Shown here: positions 54,597 to 64,000 of the stretch, piece after piece
Layout: each line of letters opens with the position of its first letter
How positions within the stretch are numbered: position 1 is the stretch's first letter
Origin: Halictus rubicundus
Lineage: Eukaryota; Arthropoda; Insecta; Hymenoptera; Halictidae
Length of the DNA stretch: 64,000 nt
NCBI RefSeq assembly: GCF_050948215.1
Contig: NW_027488692.1
Span: 62,001-126,000 of the forward strand
Direction of reading: 5' to 3'
The notes under the pieces: model-generated
Seen by the model: the letters and a program-made list of their open reading frames with translations, nothing else
What the model was told of the DNA's origin: nothing
Databases searched by the model: none
Program-made: the position numbers and the translations under genes

Positions 54597-57413
54597 TATC
54601 CTATCCTATGCTCTATCCTATCCTATCCTCTATCCTATCCTATCCTCTATCCTATCCTATCCTCTATCCTATCCTATCCTCTATCCTATCCTATCCTCTA
54701 TCCTATCCTATCCTATCTTCAACCCTATCCTATCCTCATTCGTATCGTATACTCCATCCTAACATATCCGCTATCCTATCCTATCCTCTACCCTATAATA
54801 TCCTCTATCCTATTAAATCCTCTATCCTATCCTCTATCCTATCCTATCCTTTCCTCTACCCTATCCTATCCTCTATCGTCTCCTAACCTCTATCCTATCC
54901 AATCCCCTATCCTATCCTCTATCCTATCCTATCCTCTATAATATCGTATCCTCCATCCTATCCTATCCACTATCCTATCCAATCCCCTATCTTATCCTCT
55001 ATCTTATCCTATCCTATCCAATCCTCTAACCTATCCTCTATCCTATCGTATCCTCTATCCTACCCTATCCTCTATCCTATCCTATCCTCTATCGTGTCAT
55101 ATCCTCTATCGTATTATATCCTCTATCCTATCCAATCCTCTATCCCACCCTCTATCCCGACCTATCCTCTATCCTATCCTATCCTCTATCCTATCCTAAC
55201 CTCTATCCTATCATATCCTCTATCCTATCCTATCCTCTATCCTATCCTTTCCACTACCCTATACTTTCCTCTATCCTATTATATCCTCCATAAGATCGTA
55301 TCCTCTATCCTATCCCGTCCTCTATCCTATAATATCATCTATCCTATCATATCCTGTATTATATCCTATCCCCTATCATATCGTCTATCGTATCCTATCC
55401 TCTATCATATCCAATCCTATATCCTATCCTCTATCCTATCCTATCCTATCCTCAACCCTATCCTATCCTCATTCGTATCCTATACTCCATCCTAACCTAT
55501 CCGCTATCCTATCCTATCCTATCCTCTATCCTATCCTATCCTCTATCCTACCCTATCCTCTATCCTATCCTATCATCTATCGTATTATATCCTCTATCCT
55601 ATCCGATCCTCTATCCTATCCTCGGTCCGATCCAATCCTCTATCCTATGCTATCCTCAATACTATCCTATCCTCTATCGTATCCAATCCTCTATCCTATC
55701 CTCTATCTTATCCTATCCTATCCAATCCTCTATCCTATCCTCTATCCTATCCTCTATCCTATCGTATCCTCTATCCTACCCTATCCTCTATCCTATCCTA
55801 TCCTCTATCGTGTCCTATCCTCTATCGTATTATATCCTCTATCCTATCCAATCCTCTATCCCATCCACTATCCCGACCTATCCTCTATCCTATCCAATCC
55901 CCTATCCTATCCTCTATCGTCTCCTATCCTCTATCCTATCCAATCCCCTATCCTATCCTCTATCCTATCCTATCCTCTATAATATCGTATCCTCCATCCT
56001 ATCCTATCCGCTATCCTATCCAATCCCCTATCTTATCCTCTATCTTATCCTATCCTATCCAATCCTCTATCATATCCTCTATCTTATCCTATCCTATCCA
56101 ATCCTCTAACCTATCCTCTATCCTATCGTATCCTCTATCCTACCCTATCCTCTATCCTATCCTATCCTCTATCGTGTCCTAGCCTCTATCGTATTATATC
56201 CTCTATCCTATCCAATCCTCTATCCCATCCTCTATCCCGACCTATCCTCTATCCTATCCTATCCTCTATCCTATCCTCTATCCTATCCAATCCCCTATCC
56301 TATCCTCTATCGTCTCCTATCCCCTATCCTATCCTCTATCCTATCCTATCCTCTATAATATCGTATCCTCCATCCTATCCTATCCGCTATCCTATCCAAT
56401 CCCCTATCTTATCCTCTATCTTATCCTATCCTATCCAATCCTCTATCATATCCTCTATCTTATCCTATCCTATCCAATCCTCTAACCTATCCTCTATCCT
56501 ATCCTATCCTCTATCCTATCCTTTCCACTACCCTATACTTTCCTCTATCCTATTATATCCTCCATAAGATCGTATCCTCTATCCTATCCCGTCCTCTATC
56601 CTATAATATCATCTATCCTATCATATCCTGTATTATATCCTATCCTCTATAATATCCGAGCCTCTAGCCTATCCTATCCTCAATCCTATCCTATCCTCTA
56701 TCCTACCCTCTATCCTATTCTCTATCCAATCCTATCCTCTTTCGCCTCCTATCCTCTATCCTATCCTATCCTATCCTCAACCCTATCCTATCCTCATTCG
56801 TATCCTATACTCCATCCTAACCTATCCGCTATCCTATCCTATCTTCCATTCTATAATATCCTCTATCCTATCCAATCCTCTATCCTATCCTCTATCCTAT
56901 CCTCTATCCTATCCTCTATCCTATCCTATCCTCTATCCTATCCTATCCTCTATCCTACCCTCTATCCTATTCTCTATCCAATCCTACCCTCTTTCGCCTC
57001 CTATCCTCTATCCTATCCTATCCTATCCTCAACCCTATCCTATCCTCATTCGTATCCTATACTCCATCCTAACCTATCCGCTATCCTATCCTATCTTCCA
57101 TTCTATAATATCCTCTATCCTATCCAATCCTCTATCCTATCCTCTATCCTATCCTCTATCCTATCCTCTATCCCATCCTCTATCCTATCCTATCCTATCC
57201 TCTATCCTGTCCTGTCCTCTATCCTATCCTATCCTCTATCCTATCCTATCCTCTATCCTATCCTATCCTCTATCCTATCCAATCCTCTATCCTATCCTAT
57301 CCTCTATCCTATCCTATCCTCTATCCTATCCTATCCTCTATCCTATCCTATCCTCTATCCTATCCTATCCTCTATCCTCTATCCTATCCTATCCTCTATC
57401 CTATCCTATCCTC

Positions 57414-57555
57414 TATCCTATCCTCTATCCTATCCTCTATCCTATCCTCTATCCTATCCTCTATCCTATCCTCTATCCTATCCTCTATCCTATCCTCTAT
57501 CCTATCCTCTATCCTATCCTCTATCCTATCCTCTATCCTATCCTCTATCCTATCC
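57414..57555 (+). repeat. 12-mer (TATCCTATCCTC) tract, 11 copies
   Basis: The local period drops from 17 to 12 bp: eleven tandem TATCCTATCCTC units followed by TATCCTATCC and the landmark TATATTATCC at 57556. The equivalent tracts hold 8 units (about 32823-32928) and 5 units (about 5436-5505 and 63776-63845). Because 12 is a multiple of 3, only here does one frame read a 4-residue repeat (YPIL). Confidence 0.85.
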
Positions 57556-58787
57556 TATATTATCCTCTATCCTATCCTATCCACTATCCTATCCTAGCCT
57601 CAATCCTATCCTATCCTCTATCCGATCCTATCCTCTATAATATCCTATCCTCTATCCTATCATATCCTCTTTCCTATACAATCCCCTATCCTATCCTCTA
57701 TCCTATCCAATCCCCTATCCTATCCTCTATCCTAACCAATCCCCTATTCTATCCTCTATCCTATCCGATCCTCTCTCGAATCCTATACTCTATCCTATCC
57801 AATCCCCTATCTTATCCTCTATCCTCTATCCTATCCTCTATCCTATCCTCTATCCTATCCTATCCTATCCTCTATCCTATCCTATCCACTATCCTATCCT
57901 AGCCTCAATCCTATCCTATCCTCTATCCTATCCAATCCCCCATCCTATCCTCTATCCTATACTTTCCACTACCCTATACTTTCCTCTATTATATCCTATC
58001 CTCCATAAGATCGTATCCTCTATCCTATCCTCTATCCTATCCTCTATCCTATCCTATCCTATCCTCTATCCTATCCTATCCACTATCCTATCCTAGCCTC
58101 AATCCTATTCTATCCTCTATCCTATCCAATCCCCCATCCTATCCTCTATCCTATACTTTCCACTACCCTATACTGTCCTCTATTATATCCTATCCTCCAT
58201 AAGATCGTATCCTCTATCCTATCCCGTCCTCTATCCTATAATATCATCTATCCTATCATATCTTGTATTATATCCTATCCTCTATAATTTCCGAGCCTCC
58301 AACCTATCCTATCCTCAATCCTATCCTATCCAATCCCCTATCATATCGTCTATCGTATCCTATCCTCTATCATATCCAATCCTATATCCTATCCTCTATC
58401 CTATCCTATTCTATCCTCAACTCTATCCTATCCTCATTCGGATCCTATACTCCATCCTAACCTATCCGCTATCCTATCCTATCTTCTATTCTATAATATC
58501 CTCTATCCTATCCAATCCTCTATCCTATATTCTATCCTATTCTCTATCCTATCCTATCCTATCCTCTATCCTATCCTATCCTCTATCCTATCCTATCCTC
58601 TATCCTATCCTATCCTCTATCCTATCCTATTCTATCCTCAACTCTATCCTATCCTCATTCGGATCCTATACTCCATCCTAACCTATCCGCTATCCTATCC
58701 TATCTTCTATTCTATAATATCCTCTATCCTATCCAATCCTCTATCCTATATTCTATCCTATCCTCTATCCTATCCTATCCTATCCTC

Positions 58788-58889
58788 TATCCTATCCTAT
58801 CCTCTATCCTATCCTATCCTCTATCCTATCCTATCCTCTATCCTATCCTATCCTCTATCCTATCCTATCCTCTATCCTATCCTATCCTC
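58788..58889 (+). repeat. Perfect 17-mer tract, 6 copies
   Basis: 102 bp = 6 x 17 directly upstream of TATCTTCAACCC at 58905. The matching sites at 9765, 13779 and 34426 have only two perfect monomers at this position. Confidence 0.83.
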
Positions 58890-61647
58890 TATCCTATCCT
58901 ATCCTATCTTCAACCCTATTTGATTCGTAACCCTATCCTCATTCGTATCGTATACTCCATCCTAACATATCCGCTATCCTATCCTATCCTCTACATTATA
59001 ATATCCTCTATCCTATCCAATCCCCTATCCTATCCTCAACCCTATCCTATCCTCATTCGTATCCTATACTCCATCCTAACCTATCCGCTATCCTATCCTA
59101 TCTCCTATCCTATAATATCCTCTATCCTATCCAATCCTCTATCCTATCCTCTATCCTATCCTCTATCCTATCCTCTATCCTATCCTCTATCCTATCCTAT
59201 CCTATCCTCTATCCTATCCTATCCTATCCTCTATCCTATCCTATCCACTATCCTATTCTAGCCTCAATCCTATCCTATCCTCTATCGTATCCTATCCTCT
59301 ATCCTATCCTATCCTCTATCCTATCCTATCCTCTATCCTATCCTATCCTCTATCCTATCCAATCCCCTATCCTATCCTCTATCGTCTCCTATCCTCTATC
59401 CTATCCAATCCCCTATCCTATCCTCTATCCTATCCGATCCTCTATCGTATCCTATACTCTATCCTATCCAATCCCCTATCTTATCCTCTATCCGATCCTA
59501 TCCTCTATCCTATCCTATCCTCTATCCTATCGTATCCTCTATCCTACCCTATCCTCTATCCTACCCTATAATCTATCCTATCCTATCCTCTATCCTATCC
59601 TCTATCCTATCCTCTATCCTATCCTATCCTCTATCCTATCCAATCCTCTATCCTATCCGATCCTCTATCGTATCCTATACTCTATCCTATCCAATCCCCT
59701 ATCTTATCCTCTATCCGATCCTATCCTCTATCCTATCCTATCCTCTATCCTATCGTATCCTCTATCCTACCCTATCCTCTATCCTACCCTATAATCTATC
59801 CTATCCTATCCTCTATCCTATCCTCTATCCTATTCTCTATCCAATCCTATCCTCTTTCGCCTCCTATCCTCTATCCTATCCAATCCCCTATCCTATCCTC
59901 TATCCTATCCTTTCCACTACCCTATACTTTCCTCTACCCTATCCTATCCTCCATAAGATCGCATCCTCTATCCTATCCCGTCCTCTATCCTATAATATCA
60001 TCTATCCTATCATATCTTGTATTATATCCTATCCTCTATAATATCCGAGCTTCTAACCTATCCTATCCTCTATCCTATCCTATCCTCTATCGTGTCCTAT
60101 CCTCTATCCTATCCTTTATCCTATCCTATCCTATCCTCTATCCTATCCTATCCTCTATCGTGTCCTATCCTCTATCCTAACCAATCCTCTATCCCATCCT
60201 CTATCCCGACCTATCCTCTATCCTATCCTATCCTGTATCCTATCCTAACCTCTATCCTATCCTATCCTCTATCCTATCCTATCCTCTATCCTATCCTATC
60301 CTCTATCCTATCCTATTCTCTATCCAATCCTATCCTATGCTGAATCCTATCCAATCCCCTATCTTATCCTCTATCCGATCCTATCCCTTATCCTATCCAA
60401 TCCCCTATCTTATCCTCTATCTTATCCTATCCTATCCAATCCTCTATCCTATCCTCTATCTTATCCTATCCTATCCAATCCTCTATCCTATTCTCTATCC
60501 TATCCTCTATCCTATCGTATCCTCTATCCTACCCTATCGTCTATCCTATCCTATCCTCTATCGTGTCCTATCCTCTATCGTATTATATCCTCTATCCTAA
60601 CCAATCCTCTATCCCATCCTCTATCCCGGCCTATCCTCTATCCTATCCTATTCTCTATCCTATCCTAACCTCTATCCTATCCTATCCTCTATCCTATCCT
60701 ATCCTCTATCCTATCCTATTCTCTATCCTATCCTATTCTCTATCCAATCCTATCCTATCCTGAATCCTATCCTATCCTCTATCCTACCCTATAATCTATC
60801 CTATCCTATCCTCTATCCTATCCTCTATCCTATCCTATCCTCTATCCTATCCTATCCTCTATCCTATCCTATCCTCTATCCTCTCCTATCCTCTATCCTA
60901 TCCTATCCTCAAGCCTATCCTATCATCAATTCTATCCTATACTCCATCCTATCCTATCCGCTATCCTATCCTATCCTCTATCCTATAATATCCTCTATCC
61001 TATCCAATCCTCTATCCTATCCTCTATCCTATTCTCTATCCAATCCTATCCTCTTTCGTCTCCTATCCTCTATCCTATCCAATCCCCTATCCTATCCTCT
61101 ATCCTATCCTTTCCACTACCCTATACTTTCCTCTACCCTATCCTATGATCCATAAGATCGTATCCTCTATCCTATCCCGTCCTCTATCCTATAATATCAT
61201 CTATCCTATGATATCTTGTATTATATCCTATCCTCTATAATATCCGAGCCTCTAACCTATCCTATCCTCAATCCTATCCTATCCTCTATCCTATCCAATC
61301 CCCTATCATATCGTCTATCGTATCCTATCCTCTATCATATCCAATCCTATATCCTATCCTCTATCCTATCCTATCCTATCCTCTATCCTGTCCTATCCTC
61401 TATCCTATCCTATCCTCTATCCTATCCTATCTTCTATCCTATCCTATCCTATCCGCTATCCTATCCTATCTCCTATCCTATAATATCCTCTATCCTATCC
61501 AATCCTCTATCCTATCCTCTATCCTATCCTCTATCCTATCCTATCCTATCCTCTATCCTATCCTCTATCCTATCCTCTATCCTATCCTCTATCCTATCCT
61601 CTATCCTATCCTATCCTATCCTCTATCCTATCCTATCCACTATCCTA

Positions 61648-61842
61648 TCCTATCCTCAATCCTACCCTTTCCTCTATCCTATCCTATCCTCTATCCTATC
61701 CTATCCTCTATCCTATACTATCCTCTATCCTATCCTATCCTCTATCCTATCCTATCCTGTATCCTATCGTATCCTATCCTCTATCCTATCCTATCCTCTA
61801 CCGTCTCCTGTCCTCTATCCTATACAATCCCCTATCCTATCC
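61648..61842 (+). repeat. Longer family A patch inside family B
   Basis: Starts with CAATCCTACCCTTTCC and runs through CTGTATCC into CTACCGTCTCCTGTCC and ATACAATCCCC, then returns to non-A sequence at CCGCTATCCGATGC. It shares its left border with the patches at 5090 and 63382 but extends further right. Confidence 0.72.
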
Positions 61843-63598
61843 GCTATCCGATGCTATCCTCTATCCTATCCTATCCTCTATAATTTCGTATCCTCTATCC
61901 TATCCTATCCTCTATCCTATCCAATCCTATATCCTATCCTATCCGCTATCGTGTCCTATCCTCTATCCTATAATATCCCCTATCCTATCCAATCCTCTAT
62001 CCTATCCTCTACCCTATCCTCTATCCTATCCTATCCTCTATCCAATCCTATCCTCTATCCTATTCTATACTCTACCCTATCCTATCCGCTATCCTATCCT
62101 ATCCTCTATCCTATCCTATCCTCTATCCTATCCTATCCTCTATCCTATCCTATCCTCTATCCTATCCTATCCTCTATCCTATACTATCCTCTATCCTATC
62201 CTATCCTCTATCCTATCCAATCACCTATCCGATGTTCTATCCTATCCTTTCCTCTATCCTATCCTATCCTCAATCCTATCCTATCCTCTATCCTATCCTG
62301 TCCTCTATCCTATTCTATACTCTATCCTATCCTATCCTCTATCCTATCCTTTCCACTACCCTATACTTTCCTCTATCCTATTATATCCTCCATAAGATCG
62401 TATCCTCTATCCTATCCCGTCCTCTATCCTATAATATCATCTATCCTATCATATCCTGTATTATATCCTATCCTCTATAATATCCGAGCCTCTAGCCTAT
62501 CCTATCCTCAATCCTATCCTATCCTCTATCGTATCCATTCCCCTATCCTATCCTCTATCCTATCCAATCATCTATCCTATCCTCTATCCTATCCTCTATC
62601 CTATCCGCTATCCTACCGTGTCCTCGATCCTATCCAATCCTATATCCTATCCTCTATCCTATCCTATCCTGAATCCTACCCTATCCTCTATCGTATCCTA
62701 TCCTCTATCCTATCCTATCCTCTATCCTATCCTATCCTCTATCCTACCCTCTATCCTATTCTCTATCCAATCCTATCCTCTTTCGCCTCCTATCCTCTAT
62801 CCTATCCTATCCTATCCTCAACCCTATCCTATCCTCATTCGTATCCTATACTCCATCCTAACCTGTCCGCTATCCTATCCTATCTTCCATTCTATAATAT
62901 CCTCTATCCTATCCAATCCTCTATCCTATCCTCTATCCTATCCTCTATCCTATCCTCTATCCCATCCTCAATCCTATCCTATCCTATCCTCTATCCTGTC
63001 CTATCCTCTATCCTATCCTATCCTCTATCCTATCCTATCCTCTATCCTATCCAATCCCCTATCATATCGTCTATCGTATCCTATCCTCTATCATATCCAA
63101 TCCTATATCCTATCCTCTATCCTATCCTATCCTATCCTCTATCCTGTCCTATCCTCTATCCTATCCTATCCTCTATCCTATCCTATCTTCTATCCTATCC
63201 TATCCTATCCGCTATCCTATCCTATCTCCTATCCTATAATATCCTCTATCCTATCCAATCCTCTATCCTATCCTCTATCCTATCCTCTATCCTATCCTAT
63301 CCTATCCTCTATCCTATCCTCTATCCTATCCTCTATCCTATCCTATCCTATCCTCTATCCTATCCTATCCACTATCCTATCCTATCCTCAATCCTACCCT
63401 TTCCTCTATCCTATCCTATCCTCTATCCTATCCTATCCTCTATCCTATACTATCCTCTATCCTATCCTATCCTCTATCCTATCCTATCCTGTATCCTATC
63501 CTATCCTATCCTCTATCCTGTCCTATCCTCTATCCTATCCTATCCTCTATCCTATCCTATCCTCTATCCTATCCTATCCTCTATCCTATCCAATCCTC

Positions 63599-63751
63599 TA
63601 TCCTATCCTATCCTCTATCCTATCCTATCCTCTATCCTATCCTATCCTCTATCCTATCCTATCCTCTATCCTATCCTATCCTCTATCCTATCCTATCCTC
63701 TATCCTATCCTATCCTCTATCCTATCCTATCCTCTATCCTATCCTATCCTC
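63599..63751 (+). repeat. Perfect 17-mer tract, 9 copies
   Basis: 153 bp = 9 x 17 between a CCAATCCTC landmark and a 7-mer TATCCTC. At the corresponding sites the count is 6 (5310-5411), 3 (7313-7363), 5 (11972-12056), 5 (12440-12524), 5 (32690-32774) and 5 (57288-57372). Confidence 0.85.
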
Positions 63752-64000
63752 TATCCTCTATCCTATCCTATCCTCTATCCTATCCTCTATCCTATCCTCT
63801 ATCCTATCCTCTATCCTATCCTCTATCCTATCCTCTATCCTATCCTATATTATCCTCTATCCTATCCTATCCACTATCCTATCCTAGCCTCAATCCTATC
63901 CTATCCTCTATCCTATCCTATCCTCTATCCGATCCTATCCTCTATAATATCCTATCCTCTATCCTATCATATCCTCTTTCCTATACAATCTCCTATCCTA

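Larger units (their letters stand above)
48230..54713 (+). repeat. Family A block A7 (6.5 kb)
   Basis: GTCTCCAATTGTC at 49528, 50756, 52962 and 54351. Built mainly from a 3435-bp tandem step (48.3-50.3 kb repeated at 51.73-53.73 kb). The final part, from about 53.74 kb, matches the beginning of the window (from about 1.23 kb). It ends in perfect 17-mer runs (54393-54596, 54614-54698). Confidence 0.78.
1..64000 (+). repeat. 17-bp pyrimidine-rich satellite array filling the whole window
   Basis: Every line of the window resolves into pentamers TATCC punctuated by TC. The commonest unit is the 17-mer TATCCTATCCTATCCTC, with 12-mer (TATCCTATCCTC), 7-mer (TATCCTC) and 22-mer length variants. The consensus contains 7 T, 7 C, 3 A and no G. 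All monomers point the same way; I saw no GGATA-type tract on the plus strand. Point variants (for example CGT, CCGATCC, CCAATCC, TAATATCC, CCCGTCC) recur in fixed order and define higher-order units. The array continues past both ends of the window. Satellite arrays of this kind are typical of eukaryotic heterochromatin; chromosomal position and species cannot be told from sequence alone. I recognise no named satellite family. Confidence 0.97.
54714..64000 (+). repeat. Family B block B7 (9.3 kb, cut by window end)
   Basis: Core markers at 55288, 56562, 58003, 58197, 59951, 61150 and 62390. It is a mosaic of two earlier regions. About 54.7-60.07 kb follows B5 (and its first 1.7 kb also follows B1), while about 62.18-64.0 kb follows 3.9-5.66 kb at an offset near 58.3 kb. 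Two family A patches lie at about 61648-61842 and 63382-63515. Confidence 0.77.

Noticed and set aside
1..64000. CRISPR array
   Set aside because: Repeats are contiguous, without unique spacers of constant length, and the units are 12-22 bp of simple sequence. There are no cas genes.
1..64000. Canonical telomere
   Set aside because: The dominant unit is 17 bp with pentamers TATCC, and CCTAA units are rare. Higher-order duplications and diverged elements throughout are satellite-like rather than telomerase-made.
1..64000. Membrane or low-complexity surface protein encoded by the hydrophobic YPIL/SYPL repeat
   Set aside because: The peptide has no break, signal peptide or anchor distinct from the repeat, and the same peptide appears in every frame across 64 kb.

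Overview
The whole 64 kb window is one uninterrupted block of eukaryotic-type satellite DNA. The basic unit is a 17-bp monomer, TATCCTATCCTATCCTC: three TATCC pentamers plus TC. Common length variants are 12 bp (one pentamer fewer), 7 bp (TATCCTC) and 22 bp (one pentamer more). The plus strand is about 40% C and 40% T with A as the third base; the consensus monomer has no G at all. G occurs only at variant positions, and these variants work as markers for tracing larger repeat units. I find no gene, RNA gene, transposable element, CRISPR array, unique sequence or change of monomer orientation anywhere in the window. A strand-uniform simple satellite of this length suggests constitutive heterochromatin (pericentromeric, subtelomeric or sex-chromosome) in a long-read eukaryotic assembly. 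The sequence does not allow me to name the species.

The long plus-strand reading frames (up to 734 codons) are a by-product of the monomer. Seventeen is not a multiple of 3, so three monomers (51 nt) read the same 17-residue peptide, YPILSSILSYPLSYPIL, in all three plus frames. None of these codons is a stop. The minus strand has stops in every frame every few codons. No CDS is therefore called.

Two sequence families alternate along the window. Family A carries markers such as GTCTCCTGTCC, ATACAATCCCC and GTCTCCAATTGTC. It occupies about 1-2216, 16362-17550, 18046-18310, 20411-21550, 22049-28092, 36963-46504 and 48230-54713. Family B carries CCATAAGATC (27 copies), CCTCATTCG, CCGAGCC and CCTCGGTCC. 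It occupies about 2217-16361, 17551-18045, 18311-20410, 21551-22048, 28093-36962, 46505-48229 and 54714-64000. Four A-to-B borders (2217, 28093, 46505, 54714) are essentially the same junction, each preceded by runs of perfect 17-mers.

Above the monomer lies a nested hierarchy of duplications: 46-bp, 289-bp, 484/485-bp, 917-bp, 1.04-kb, 1.14-kb, 1.33-kb, 1.64-kb, 3.4-kb and 4.05-kb units. There are also dispersed copies of 1-6 kb tens of kb apart. The first 5.7 kb of the window reappear in the last 10.3 kb, at offsets of about 52.5 and 58.3 kb. Corresponding loci differ by exact whole numbers of 12-, 17- or 46-bp units, which is the expected trace of unequal exchange or replication slippage. 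All block limits were read by eye and are accurate to tens of bases; the listed motif positions are more exact.
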